Part shown: in pieces, positions 43,403 to 55,099 of the stretch | Numbering within the stretch: position 1 is the stretch's first letter | How the letters are laid out: each line of letters opens with the position of its first letter | Assembly (NCBI RefSeq): GCF_025165795.1 | Contig: NZ_JAJAGO010000008.1 | Span: forward strand, 1 to 64,000 | Source: Streptomyces gossypii | GTDB lineage: Bacteria > Actinomycetota > Actinomycetes > Streptomycetales > Streptomycetaceae | Direction: 5' to 3' | Length of the DNA: 64,000 nt | Notes under the pieces: model-generated | What the model saw: only the letters and a program-made list of their open reading frames with translations | What the model was told of the DNA's origin: nothing | Databases searched by the model: none | Program-made: the position numbers and the translations under genes

Positions 43403-44905
43403 TTGACCGGCCGCCCCGACGACCTGCTGCGCTCCGAGGTGCTCGAACCCCAGCTGCGCTTCGAACTGCACGCCCTGCTGCCCTGGTATGTCCGGCTGGA
43501 GAAGGTCCTGCTGGTGGAGTACTCCAGGATGGGGCTGCTGGACGCCCCGCAGGTGGCCGCCCTCACGGCGCGACTGGACGGGGCGACACCGGAGGCGGTC
43601 GGCGAAGCCGCGCGGGAGGCGATGAGCGATCTGGCCTGCGCGCTGGAGCGCCATGTCGGCCAGGGGCTGGACGAGCTGCCGCCCGCGTGGCATGTGGACG
43701 GCGGCCGGAACGACCTGCGGGCCGGGGCGCAACTGCTGTACGGCAGGGCCAGGCTGCTGGACAGCGCGTCGCTGCTGCTCGACTTCGGCCGCGCCGCGCA
43801 CCGGCTCGCCTCACGCAGCACGGAGCTGATGATGCCGGGATACACACACCTCCAGGCCGCCGAACCGATCAGCCCCGGCTTCTATCTGGCCGCCCTGTGC
43901 GAGCAGGTGGAACACACGCTGTCGCGGCTGGAATCCGTCTACGTGACGGCGAGTACGTCGCCGCTCGGCGCGGGTGCGATGGCCGGTCAGCAACTTGCGT
44001 GGGACCGGGAGCGGATGGCCCGGCTGCTGGGCTGCGAGCGGGTGCAGCGGCACGCGTTGCGGGCGGTGGGCCAGCGGGACTGGGCGCTGGAGGCGTGCGC
44101 GGAGTTCTCGCTGCTGGGCGTCGCACTCAGCCGCTTCGCCACCGACCTGATGACGTGGAGCGGGACAGGACACGGCTTCATCCACCTCCCCGCCGCGTGG
44201 TCCGGAGTCTCACCCGCGATGCCACAGAAGAAGAACTTCCCCGTGCTGGAACGCATTCGGGGCCGCACTGCTCAGCTCGGCGCGGCGTACGCCGCCATCT
44301 CCACCGGACAGCGGAACACGCCGTACAGCCATTCGTTCGAGGTGTCGGAGGAGGCGAGCGCACAGGTGCCTGCGGCTTTCGACACACTGGATTCGGTGCT
44401 GCGGCTCTTCACCTCGGTGCTGGAGAACCTCAGCTTCCGTGAGGACCGGCTGCGCGAGGCGTGCGAGGCGGAGCACTTCGGCGCAGGCACCCTGGCGAAT
44501 CTGCTGACCCTGCGCACCGGCGTCCCGTGGCGTGCCGCCCAGGCCGTCGCCGGGCGGTACATCGCAGCGGCGGAGGAGGCGGGCCTGCCGCCCGCCGCGC
44601 CGGACGCCGCCCTCTTCGAGCAGCTGCTCGCCGAGCACGGCCTCCGGGTGCCGGGCGCCGGAGCGCTGCTGCACGAGGCGATGGACGTACGGTCCGGGCT
44701 GACCGCCAAGCGCACCACCGGCTCCACCGCCCCCGACGCGGTGGGGCACCTGCTGGCCGCCCAGGGCGCGGAGTTCGAACGGCTTGCACTGCTGTGGTCG
44801 GGCCGCCGCCGCCGGATTCGGAAGGCCGCGGCGGAACTCGACGGCGAACTGACCGCCATCACCGAACGCCCCACCCGCCCTACCCGCCGCGATCCGGGGC
44901 GGTGA
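43403..44905 (+). CDS. Fumarase/aspartase superfamily lyase (argininosuccinate lyase-like)
   Basis: This 500-residue protein has the superfamily architecture: N-terminal domain with DGGRNDLRAGAQLL (about 100-115), PGYTHLQAAEPISPG (about 145-160) and the flexible signature loop GVSPAMPQKKN (about 270-280) where Ser is the catalytic base and Lys binds substrate. It should eliminate an amine from a succinyl adduct. It differs from housekeeping argininosuccinate lyase in many positions and no arg genes are near, so a specialised role is likely. The start is a TTG with AAGGAGG seven bases upstream. Confidence 0.88.
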   Translation: MTGRPDDLLRSEVLEPQLRFELHALLPWYVRLEKVLLVEYSRMGLLDAPQVAALTARLDGATPEAVGEAAREAMSDLACALERHVGQGLDELPPAWHVDGGRNDLRAGAQLLYGRARLLDSASLLLDFGRAAHRLASRSTELMMPGYTHLQAAEPISPGFYLAALCEQVEHTLSRLESVYVTASTSPLGAGAMAGQQLAWDRERMARLLGCERVQRHALRAVGQRDWALEACAEFSLLGVALSRFATDLMTWSGTGHGFIHLPAAWSGVSPAMPQKKNFPVLERIRGRTAQLGAAYAAISTGQRNTPYSHSFEVSEEASAQVPAAFDTLDSVLRLFTSVLENLSFREDRLREACEAEHFGAGTLANLLTLRTGVPWRAAQAVAGRYIAAAEEAGLPPAAPDAALFEQLLAEHGLRVPGAGALLHEAMDVRSGLTAKRTTGSTAPDAVGHLLAAQGAEFERLALLWSGRRRRIRKAAAELDGELTAITERPTRPTRRDPGR

Positions 44906-44927
44906 GCGGCGGTGAGGGGCGGGCGGG

Positions 44928-45677
44928 TCACGTGGGAGGGGGAGTCGGGGCCGGGGTGGGGGCCGGGAGGTGGGTGCAGGTGGAGGAGTCGGGGAGGTCG
45001 TCGGCGAGGAATACGGTTTGGGCCATCATCCGGTAGCCCGCCATTCCCTCCCGGAACGTCTCGATGGACTCCTCGGGGTGCACGGAGTCGATCACCGCGT
45101 GCTCTCCGACTGCGTTGAACTGGTGACTCACGCCCCGGGGGATCTGCATGTCCACAAAGGAGCAGGGCGGCACGACCAGGTTGTATCTCGTCCGCACGAC
45201 GTCGTGGGGCGCGTCCGGCAGGGTGTCCTCGAAAGTGTGCGGCACAAAGGGGGTGACGCCCTCGACTATGTTCACCTGGAACGGAGAGAGGCTGCTCACC
45301 CGTATCCGGGTCTGCGGGCCGGTCATCATTCTCACGAACCGCAGGCCGGTGTGCAGATGCATACGGGAGCAGACGCCCCGCTCCTCGACATTGTAGAAAT
45401 CCATCAGATAGCGGTCCGCGAAGAACTCCTCGAAGGGCGCCTCCAGCATGTAGACATCGCCCTCCTCGAAGGTCTGGAAGCGGGTGATGCCGTCCTTGTC
45501 CCGGCTGGTCGCCGACGGGTTCGTCTTCGCGCTCCCCACGACACCCGCGAAGGCGCTGACGACCGCCAGCGCCACGTCCGGAGGCAGTTGCAGCACGGGT
45601 GTCACCGCGTTGCGCGCGGCATCGGTGAAGGCGGCCACGTCGTGCACCTCGTTGGCCGCGTCGGCACTGCGCTTCAT
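44928..45677 (-). CDS. Cupin-like hypothetical protein
   Basis: This 249-residue protein has a central double-stranded beta-helix-like region (about 115-225): CSRMHLHTGLRFVRMM, then CSFVDMQIPRGVSHQF resembles the two cupin motifs with His residues for a metal. The C terminus is Pro/Thr-rich (LPAPTPAPTPPPT). I choose the ATG at 45677 because homology-like order starts there, though no ribosome site is visible. It is convergent with the lyase (22 bp between stops) and divergent from the cassette at 45778. Function unknown. Confidence 0.65.
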   Translation of the reverse strand: MKRSADAANEVHDVAAFTDAARNAVTPVLQLPPDVALAVVSAFAGVVGSAKTNPSATSRDKDGITRFQTFEEGDVYMLEAPFEEFFADRYLMDFYNVEERGVCSRMHLHTGLRFVRMMTGPQTRIRVSSLSPFQVNIVEGVTPFVPHTFEDTLPDAPHDVVRTRYNLVVPPCSFVDMQIPRGVSHQFNAVGEHAVIDSVHPEESIETFREGMAGYRMMAQTVFLADDLPDSSTCTHLPAPTPAPTPPPT

Positions 45678-45777
45678 ACGTGGATTCGACACGCTGCTCG
45701 CAACCCCCCGGATACAGTGCTGGTGGGACGTGTGGTCCGGACGCCGAGTGTACTGAGCGGGCTTGGGGGAGCTGCTG

Positions 45778-46809
45778 ATGATCTGCCCACACTGCGCCAA
45801 GAGCCTCCTGCGCAAGGAGCGGACCGGCCGCATCTGCACGCACTGCAAGGGGAAGTTCGCGCTGGAGCCGAAGGAGAACAGCCTCCGGCTGCACGACGTC
45901 CGGATGCGCGAGCTCGCCGACAAGCTGAGCGACGGGAAGCGGCTCGCGTACACGCCGCCCCAGTTGTGGTACGCCGCCCTGCGCAATCGCGTACCGCCCC
46001 CGGAGGAGGGGTATGGCGGGTGCAGCTGCCTGCTGTTCGTCGGGTTGGCCATAGCCCTGTTCGTCCTGGGCTACAACGACTTGATAGAAGATCAGGAGAT
46101 CGTCTTCGCCGCCCTGTTCGCGTTGCTCGCGGTGCTGCTCGTCGGTCTCGTGGAGTTCCTGCTCCGCCGCCGTGCGCAGCGCGACGGTGCCCACAAGCTG
46201 CCGATGTCCCTGGAGACGTTCCGCACCTCGGTGCTGCCGGGCTGGTCCACGGTTTACGGCGCCCCGCCTCCCGGACTGGTCGACGAGGGCCACGTCCGGT
46301 CCCCCGCCCCGGAGCGGCCACGGATCGCGCTGGCCTGCCCTGACCGGGGCGTCCTGGCCTGCCTCGCCGCGAACGGCGTACCGGAGGCGTACTCCATGGT
46401 GCTGGCGGAGACGGTGCAGCAGATTCCGCCGGGCGTCCCGGTGATCGTGCTGCACGACGCGGCTCCGGCCGGGCTCGCCTTCGCCGACGGTGTCCGGATC
46501 GCCTGCGGCGAGCGTGCCGTGCCCGCCGGGCTGCTGCCGCGCGTGGCGATCGCCCACAAGTCGGCGTTCCGGCTGCGCACGAAGCCGCTGGCGCAGTCCC
46601 AGAGGGACTGGCTGCGGGCCACCTTTCCCGCCCTGACCAAGGAGGAGCACGCGTGGCTGGCGCAGGGCTGGTGGTCACCTCTCGCGGCCGTACGGCCCGC
46701 ACAGTTGCTGCACGCGGTCACCAGGGCGGCGGAACGGGCTGAGGCCCAGTCCGACCCGGAACTGCACCAGGCCCGCGCGAGCGGCTTCCTCACCTGGCCG
46801 ACGGCATGA
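45778..46809 (+). CDS. Zinc-ribbon, two-helix membrane protein with C-terminal domain shared with the next gene
   Basis: I do not recognise this 343-residue protein. It begins with a zinc ribbon (CPHCAKSLLRKERTGRICTHC, residues 3-24), then a basic region with YTPPQLWYAALRN (about 60-72), two membrane helices (about 85-105 and 112-135) and a long soluble C-terminal domain containing ALACPDRGVLACLAANGV and VIVLHDAAPAGLAF. That domain aligns with the following protein, including the ends (SGFLTWPTA versus TGFLSWPSA). The ATG at 45778 has GGGGGAG at 6 bases; a TTG at 45763 lies before it. The stop overlaps the next start (ATGA). Confidence 0.75.
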   Translation: MICPHCAKSLLRKERTGRICTHCKGKFALEPKENSLRLHDVRMRELADKLSDGKRLAYTPPQLWYAALRNRVPPPEEGYGGCSCLLFVGLAIALFVLGYNDLIEDQEIVFAALFALLAVLLVGLVEFLLRRRAQRDGAHKLPMSLETFRTSVLPGWSTVYGAPPPGLVDEGHVRSPAPERPRIALACPDRGVLACLAANGVPEAYSMVLAETVQQIPPGVPVIVLHDAAPAGLAFADGVRIACGERAVPAGLLPRVAIAHKSAFRLRTKPLAQSQRDWLRATFPALTKEEHAWLAQGWWSPLAAVRPAQLLHAVTRAAERAEAQSDPELHQARASGFLTWPTA

Positions 46810-47690
46810 GCGGGGGCGTGAGTGGGGGTACGAGCGGGGGCGTGAGCAAGGCAGTGCTGGACGGCGCTCTGCGCGCGGCCGCCCGCCGGGCCGCCGCGCC
46901 GGGCGGGCTGTGGTTCACCGAGCGGCAGCTCTACTACGAGCTGTGCCGGGTGCTGCTCCCCTGGCATCGGGCGCCTCGCCGCCTGCCCTTCACACTCGCC
47001 CCCGCACTGACCTACGGCGGCTTCCGTGCCGCACTCCAGCGTCATCTGAGCCGGGACGGCGGGATCCCCGGACTGCTGCCCAGGGCCGTACGGGGAGTGA
47101 CGCGGCGGGCGGCGGGCCGCCACACACCCGAGCCGGACCTCTTCGACTACGGCCTTCCCCGGCTGCTGGTGTGCGAGTCGGAGGACATCGCGGCCATGCT
47201 GCGGGCCAACAAGCTGCCGATGGAATCCGCCTGCCCCGTCTACAGCGCCGCCGAACTACCGCTGGACTCCGGCGTGTCGAGGATGCTGACGCAGGCCGAG
47301 CGGCCTGCCGTCCATCTGCTGCACGACGCGTCCGTCCACGGGCTCGGCTTTCCGGCGCGGCTGCACCGCCTTACCGAGGTACCGGACGGAGTGCGGATCG
47401 TCCCGCTCGGCCTGCGGCCCCGGCAGGCGGCTGCCGTCCATCTGATCCACGGACGCGGCCCGGTGGCCTCCCGAGGTGCAGAGACCGGAACAGAGGCAAC
47501 GGTCACCCTCACTCACCGGGAGCAGGAGTGGCTGAGCCGGGGCCGGTTCACCGAAGTCGCCGCGGTCAACCCGGCAGCACTGCTGCGTACCGTCCACCGC
47601 ATGGTCCGCGAAGTCCCCCCGGCCCGGCGAGAACTGTCCGGTCTGCGGCGGACGCGTGAGACCGGTTTCCTGAGCTGGCCCTCGGCATGA
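46806..47690 (+). CDS. Uncharacterised protein, winged-helix plus TOPRIM-like pattern
   Basis: This 294-residue soluble protein is coupled to the previous gene by an ATGA overlap and is its paralogue without zinc ribbon or membrane segments. After a Gly/Ser-rich start it has LWFTERQLYYELCR (about 37-50), whose T-x-R-x-L-Y-Y resembles the catalytic-tyrosine motif of Spo11/TopoVI-A, then LLVCESEDIAAML (about 120-132) and VHLLHDASVHGLGF (about 175-188), which resemble the Glu and Asp motifs of a TOPRIM domain although the second Asp is Ser. This is a motif-level inference; no function is established. Confidence 0.7.
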   Translation: MSGGVSGGTSGGVSKAVLDGALRAAARRAAAPGGLWFTERQLYYELCRVLLPWHRAPRRLPFTLAPALTYGGFRAALQRHLSRDGGIPGLLPRAVRGVTRRAAGRHTPEPDLFDYGLPRLLVCESEDIAAMLRANKLPMESACPVYSAAELPLDSGVSRMLTQAERPAVHLLHDASVHGLGFPARLHRLTEVPDGVRIVPLGLRPRQAAAVHLIHGRGPVASRGAETGTEATVTLTHREQEWLSRGRFTEVAAVNPAALLRTVHRMVREVPPARRELSGLRRTRETGFLSWPSA

Positions 47691-47711
47691 GTGCCCCTGA
47701 GAGGACGTGAC

Positions 47712-48233
47712 GTGCCCCAGACGCGGGAGATCACCTACACCGACGAGCTGCTCGCCGACGGCACGGTGCACCGTCGCTATGCCGACGGACGGCAGGAGTG
47801 GCGCACTCGGGGAGCCGGTGGCCTGGTCTCCTGGCGCGACGACCGCGGCGGTTCGGGCACCGACGAGTTGCTGGGACGGCGGATCGTCAAGCGCGCGTAC
47901 GCCGACGGGCGCGTCCTGTACGGCCGGGAGGGCGGCTTCGGCCGCACTCTGTGGAACGACGGGGTGCTTACGGTGAACCAGACGTCGTCCGGCCACGGGG
48001 TGAGCAGGATACTGACCTCGATGGCCGCCGGCGGAGTCGTCGCCGGAGTCGTCGGCGGATGGGCCGCGCCGCCCGAGTCACTGACTCCGGAGGAGGAGGC
48101 CGAGCTGCGGCGGGAAGCGGAGGCTCAGGCCGCCGCGTCCAGCGGCGGCGGCGGTGACGACGACGGCGGCGACGACACGGGTTACGGCGACTGGGGCGGC
48201 GTAAGCGGCGACGACGGCGGCGACTTCGGCTGA
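47712..48233 (+). CDS. Hypothetical protein with YADG repeats and acidic Gly-rich tail
   Basis: This 173-residue protein has two or three short MORN-like repeats (ADGTVHRRYADGRQEW, KRAYADGRVLYGREGG) in the first 85 residues, a hydrophobic Gly/Ala-rich segment (about 105-120, AAGGVVAGVVGGWAAP) that could insert in a membrane, a Glu-rich helix and an Asp/Gly tail (GGGGDDDGGDDTGYGDWGG). The GTG at 47712 has AGAGGA upstream. It is 21 bp after the TOPRIM-like gene and completes the three-gene cassette. Function unknown. Confidence 0.72.
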   Translation: MPQTREITYTDELLADGTVHRRYADGRQEWRTRGAGGLVSWRDDRGGSGTDELLGRRIVKRAYADGRVLYGREGGFGRTLWNDGVLTVNQTSSGHGVSRILTSMAAGGVVAGVVGGWAAPPESLTPEEEAELRREAEAQAAASSGGGGDDDGGDDTGYGDWGGVSGDDGGDFG

Positions 48234-48281
48234 GAGCCCGCCGGGTGACCTGAGAGAGACCTCTGGGAGAGGACGGTAGGG

Positions 48282-50018
48282 ATGTCCCGCTGGTGCGTGT
48301 GCCTGACCGAGGATGACCCGGCCGGGCACCTGGAGAGCATGGGCGGCCGTCCGGTGCGGGCGGCCGGGGCGTACGCGCTGGGACTGCTCGACGGGCCGGG
48401 CACCGCCTCCGGCCCCTTCCGGGCCGGCCCGCTGCACGCGGTCGGGGAGGTCACGCTCCACAACGCGCCCGAACTGCGCGCCCTCCTCGGCCGCGGAAGC
48501 CTTCCCGCCGACTGCCCGGACGGCGAGCTGTTGCTGCGCTGCTACGCCCGCTTCGGCACCTTTGGACTGGCCGCCGCCGAAGGCATGTTCGCCCTGGCCA
48601 TCGCAGAGCCCACCCCCTCCGGCACCGAACTGATACTGATACGCGACCACTTGGGAGCCCGTACGCTCTACCACGCCCGTGCCGGGGCAGCATGGGCCGC
48701 CAGCACCTCACTGCGGGCCCTGCGCCGCTGGCCGCCGTTGGACACCGGCCTGCATCTGCCCGCTGTACGCTCCTTCCTCACCTTCGCCTATCTGCCCGGC
48801 CGGGAGACTTTGCTGCGCGGCGTCCACGAGGCACTGCCCGGGCGCTGCCTGCGGCTTCGCGCGGACGGCAGCAGCATCGAGGAGACCATCTGGGAGCCCG
48901 CCGAGGTGACGGACGAGCGCCCGCCCGCCGAGCACGCCCTGCGTCTGCGGGAACTCCTCGAAGACGCCACCGCACGGCGCCTGCCGGACGCGGGGCCGGT
49001 GGGCGTACTGCTGTCCGGCGGGGTGGACAGCAGCCTCGTGACCGCGCTGGCGGCGAAGCTGCACGACCAGCCGGTGCGTTCGTACTCGATCAGCTTCGGC
49101 GGGGACACGCCCAACGAGCTGGCGTACTCCGGTCTGGTGGCCGCGCACTGCCACACCGAACACCGGGTGCTCACCGTGCCCGGCGAGACCGTCGCGGCGC
49201 GGCTGCCGGAGACGGTCGCGCTGCTGGACAGCCCGGTGGGCGATCCCCTCACCGTGCCCAACCTGATGCTGGCCGAGGCCGTCGCGGCGGACGGCATGGA
49301 CGTCGTACTCAACGGCGAGGGCGGCGACCCGGTCTTCGGCGGCCCCAAGAACCTGCCCATGCTCATCCACGAACTGCACCGCGACGAACCGGGTACGGAC
49401 TCCAGAGCCCTCGCCTATCTGGACTCCTACCGCAAGTGCTACGCCGACCTGCCGGTGCTGCTCACCCCCGGCGTGCTCGCCGAGCTGGCCGACGCGCCGC
49501 CGCTGACCGGCCTGGTGGCGCCGTACCTGCGCCCGGGACAGATGCGCAGCCTGCTCAACCAGCTGCTGCACACGAACCTGCGCACCAAGGGCGCGCACCA
49601 CATCCTCACCAAGGTGGAGCGGATCACCGCCGCCAGCGGACTGGAGGGGCGCGCCCCGCTGTTCGACCGCGCGGTCGTCGACCACGCTTTCCGGGTGCCG
49701 CCGAGGTGGAAGCTGAACGGCACCAGCGAGAAGTGGATCCTGAAGGAGGCGGTCCGCGACCTGCTGCCCGCGACTGTCATCGACCGGCCCAAGAGCGGCA
49801 TGCGGGTACCCGTACAGCAGTGGCTGGACGGGCCGCTGCGCGAACTGGGCCACGACCTGCTGCTGGGGCCCTCCGCCCGCGCCCGCGGCCTGTTCCGCGA
49901 GGACACCCTCCGTACGTGGCTGCGCCGCGAGGGCACTCTGCTGCCCCGCCAGGGCGCCAAGCTCTGGCTGGTCCTCACCCTCGAACTCTGGCTGCGCTCC
50001 TTCGCCCCTGCCCCCTGA
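48282..50018 (+). CDS. Asparagine synthetase-like protein lacking the glutaminase cysteine
   Basis: This 578-residue protein has an N-terminal Ntn-hydrolase-like domain (about 1-190) and an ATP-pyrophosphatase synthetase domain (about 225-560) with the PP-loop VGVLLSGGVDSSLVTALAA. The catalytic Cys2 of class II amidotransferases is absent (MSRWCVCL), so it cannot use glutamine in the normal way. Enzymes like beta-lactam synthetase and lasso-peptide cyclases show the same loss and form an amide within or between other substrates. It is 48 bp after the acidic-tail gene. ATG with GAGAGGA upstream. Confidence 0.88.
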   Translation: MSRWCVCLTEDDPAGHLESMGGRPVRAAGAYALGLLDGPGTASGPFRAGPLHAVGEVTLHNAPELRALLGRGSLPADCPDGELLLRCYARFGTFGLAAAEGMFALAIAEPTPSGTELILIRDHLGARTLYHARAGAAWAASTSLRALRRWPPLDTGLHLPAVRSFLTFAYLPGRETLLRGVHEALPGRCLRLRADGSSIEETIWEPAEVTDERPPAEHALRLRELLEDATARRLPDAGPVGVLLSGGVDSSLVTALAAKLHDQPVRSYSISFGGDTPNELAYSGLVAAHCHTEHRVLTVPGETVAARLPETVALLDSPVGDPLTVPNLMLAEAVAADGMDVVLNGEGGDPVFGGPKNLPMLIHELHRDEPGTDSRALAYLDSYRKCYADLPVLLTPGVLAELADAPPLTGLVAPYLRPGQMRSLLNQLLHTNLRTKGAHHILTKVERITAASGLEGRAPLFDRAVVDHAFRVPPRWKLNGTSEKWILKEAVRDLLPATVIDRPKSGMRVPVQQWLDGPLRELGHDLLLGPSARARGLFREDTLRTWLRREGTLLPRQGAKLWLVLTLELWLRSFAPAP

Positions 50019-50111
50019 GGACGGCTGGAGACAACACGGCAACAAAAGCGCGCACGCACAACGCTCCGGACTATGGTTACCCTCCACAACAGTGCGCTCA
50101 CAGGGGGTCGG

Positions 50112-52063
50112 ATGCACAGCGACGGCACGACGGGGGACGGCCCGGACGACCCTCCGGGCACGGTGATCGCCCAGCGCTACCGGCTCGAGAAACCACTGGG
50201 CCGGGGCGGAATGGGAGTGGTCTGGGAAGCTCACGACACGAGCCTCGACCGTAAGGTGGCTGTGAAGGGCCTGCTGTATCCCGGCGCGGCTCCCGTCACT
50301 CAGGCGCAGTGGGTGAGCCGGGCACGCCGCGAGGCGCAGGCCATCGCCAGAATCGAGCACCAGAACGTCGTCGCCGTACACGATGTGGTCGAGGACGGCG
50401 AGCAGGTCTGGATCGTGATGGAGCTGCTCAACTCCCGCTCACTGGCCGACCTCCTGGCGGAGCAGCAGCAGCTCGCGGTGCCGCACACGGCGCGCATCGG
50501 CCTTGAGGTGCTGCGCGGGCTCACCGCCGTGCACAAGGCCGGTGTGGTCCACCGTGATGTGAAGCCCCACAACATCCTGTTCCGGCCCGACGGACGCGCG
50601 CTCCTCATGGATTTCGGGATCGCCACCTTCGAGGGCGCCGTGCAGGTCACCCGGACTCACGAACTCATCGGCACGGCGCAGTACCTCGCACCCGAGCTGC
50701 TCAGCTCCACCCCCGATCAGCCCCGCGCCGCGTCCGCCGCATCCGACCTGTGGGCCCTCGGCATCACGCTCTACGAGATGGTGGAGGGTCGGCGCCCCTT
50801 CCAGGGACTGACCAACCTGGAAGTCTTCATCGCCGTGCGGGAGTCGCCCGTACCACCCATGAAGTACGCCGGGCCGCTCTCCACGCTCATCGAGGCACTG
50901 CTGCGCAAGGACCCCGCACAGCGCCCAGCCGCTGCCGAGGCGGAGCAGATGCTCCAGGCCGTCACCCTGGACTCCCTCGCCCTCGACACACCGGCCAGTC
51001 CGAGGCCCGCGCCCTCGGCAGCGGCAGCTGGCGCAACGGCGGGCGCTGGAGCAACGGCGGGCGCGGCCGCACCGGGGCCCGGACTTGGCCAGGTGCCGGA
51101 ACCCGACCGCTCCGAACCAGGTGTCCCCAGGCGCCGTGACCGGTGGAAGGTTCCGGTCGCCGTGCTCTGCACGGCCCTGCTCGCCGGAGGCGCATGGCTC
51201 CTCTGGGGGCAGCCGGACGGTTCCGGTGAGCAGGACAACTCCGTGTCGGACAAACCCGCTGGCGAAAAGACGTACCGGAACACGGACGGCAGGCTCCAAG
51301 TCGGCGTCAAATCCGATCAGCCTGGGCTGAGTGTCCGAAAGGGAAAAACAGACGAGTACAACGGTTTTGAACCCGCACTGGCGCTGGAAATCGCCGAGCA
51401 CATGGGATACCAGGAAGAGGATGTCGAATTCGTAAGGGTGACCACAGCCGATCGAGCTGATCACTTGATCACGGACGACGTCGATATCGTCATCGCCACG
51501 TACAGTATCGACGAAGAGCGGAACAAGGACGAGGGCGTGGACTTCGTCGGCCCCTACTACAGACCTCTCAAGGCGATCCTGGTGAAGAACAAGATGTACC
51601 AGGACCTCGCTGACGTCCAGGACTCCTCGACCTCCGAGGTATGCACCGCCCGGAACTCGACGTACGACGAGGAGTGGTTCGAGAAGTACGGGCTCACTCC
51701 GAAGAAGAATCAACCAGAAAGCTACGAGAAGTGCATCGCTGCGCTGGATGACCCGGGAACGAATCTGGATGCAGTGGCCACGGACGATGTCATCGCTGAT
51801 GGCTATGCAAGCCAGCATTCCGACTGGAAGACCATCAGACTCGACCCCGATCCGCAGGGGTACGGCGTCGCCGTCAAGAAGTCCCAGGACGAGAGCACAC
51901 GGCTCCTCAAGAGGGATGTGTGCCGCGCCCTGTCACAGTTCAGGAATGGGTCTTCGGGCGGCAAGTCGACATTTGAAGCCCTCTACGACCGCCATTTGAA
52001 CAAAATTCGCGGCCGAGGGGCCCCTGACGCACCGGAACTGGTCAAATGTAAGGCGTACCTGCC

Positions 52064-52067
<4 letters not shown>
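50112..52067 (+). CDS. Receptor Ser/Thr protein kinase fused to a solute-binding sensor domain
   Basis: This 651-residue protein has a Hanks-type kinase (about 20-280: GRGGMGVVWEAHD, catalytic HRDVKPHN, DFG in LLMDFGIATF), an Ala/Gly/Pro linker, one membrane helix (about 345-365, VPVAVLCTALLAGGAWLLW) and an extracellular amino-acid-type binding domain of family 3 (about 395-640, LQVGVKSDQPGL, FVGPYYRPLKAILVKN). It should sense a small ligand outside and phosphorylate proteins inside. I prefer the ATG at 50112 (GGGGG upstream) over 50073. Its stop interlocks with that of the next, convergent kinase. DNA of the sensor part is less GC-rich than the kinase. Confidence 0.93.
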
Positions 52068-54034
<1,967 letters not shown>

Positions 54035-54172
54035 TTCTCCCCCGACCGGTACGTGTCCGGCGTCTTCGACACCCCTCCACCGCAAACTCGTGGGGAGACG
54101 GCTGCTCTGCCCGAACGGTTCCCCCGCAGTGCCCGGACAGCATAGTGGGCACGGCATCCCTGCCCGAACGGC

Positions 54173-54997
54173 TCACGAACGCGGCTCCGTTGACGTGACG
54201 GCGTAGCGCGCGGGCGTCGTGCCCACGTGGCGTGTGAAGTGCCGGTTCAGATGTGCCTGGTCATGGAATCCCACGGCCGTGGCGACTTCGGCGGCCCGTC
54301 GGCCGTCGAGCAGGAACCGGCGGGCCCGGTCGATGCGCTTACCGGTCAGGTAGGTGTGCGGCGGAAGGCCGTAGGTCTGTTTGAAGCAGCGGATCAGATG
54401 CGTGGGGTGAGCGTGCAGGACGGCGGCGGCCTGTCGCAGCGAGAGTCCGCTGGATATGCGGGAGTCCAGCAGTTCCCGCAGGCCGGCGGCGAGACGGTGT
54501 GCCTCACGGCCCGGTGGACGGGGGCGGAGCGCGTCGAGATGGAAGTGCAGCCGTTCGCGGACGAACGACAGGCGCGATTCGGCTTCGAACGCGTCTCCCG
54601 CATGGCGGAGGGACTCGTGCAGTTGATGGATTCGCTGCCGAAGCCGTGCGTCGCCTATCACCGGGCCGTCCACCGCGCTGCCGGTCAACCGCTCGGGGAG
54701 CACCGTCGTTTCGAGATAGAGCACGCGTTTGCGGAAGCCGGACTCCGTCACCGTTCTGCCGTCATGCAGAACGCCCGGAGGCAGCAGGAGCACACTGCCC
54801 GTGCCGGTGGTGGCCCCGTGCCTGCGGCGGTCGAGCGCGAAGTCGACCGACCCGTCGTCGAGGATCATCAGATCCCATGTGTCATGGGTATGGGCCGGGT
54901 AGGCGTGCTCGGTGAAGTGCGCGTGGAAGACCTCCGCGATCCCCGGGACTGACGGCTGCCAGGCGTTGATCTGGGTGCGCGGTCGGTCTCCTGCCAT
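54173..54997 (-). CDS. AraC-family regulator with cupin sensor domain
   Basis: This 274-residue protein has an AraC-type N-terminal cupin (about 20-110, HAHFTEHAYPAHTHDTWDLM) and the double helix-turn-helix (about 170-270, SLRQAAAVLHAHPTHLIRCF, VATAVGFHDQAHLNRHF, GTTPARYA). It is divergent from the small cupin gene at 55100, its probable target. The ATG at 54997 is used; a GTG at 55030 in frame would add eleven residues without a better ribosome site. Confidence 0.9.
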   Translation of the reverse strand: MAGDRPRTQINAWQPSVPGIAEVFHAHFTEHAYPAHTHDTWDLMILDDGSVDFALDRRRHGATTGTGSVLLLPPGVLHDGRTVTESGFRKRVLYLETTVLPERLTGSAVDGPVIGDARLRQRIHQLHESLRHAGDAFEAESRLSFVRERLHFHLDALRPRPPGREAHRLAAGLRELLDSRISSGLSLRQAAAVLHAHPTHLIRCFKQTYGLPPHTYLTGKRIDRARRFLLDGRRAAEVATAVGFHDQAHLNRHFTRHVGTTPARYAVTSTEPRS

Positions 54998-55099
54998 GTC
55001 AGGAACGTACAAGACCGGCGGAGTACCCACGCGGCAGGCTCAGGACACCAGCCGGGGAAGACATTCTCCGGCGTGACCGAGCGACTGTGAGGACACCCC

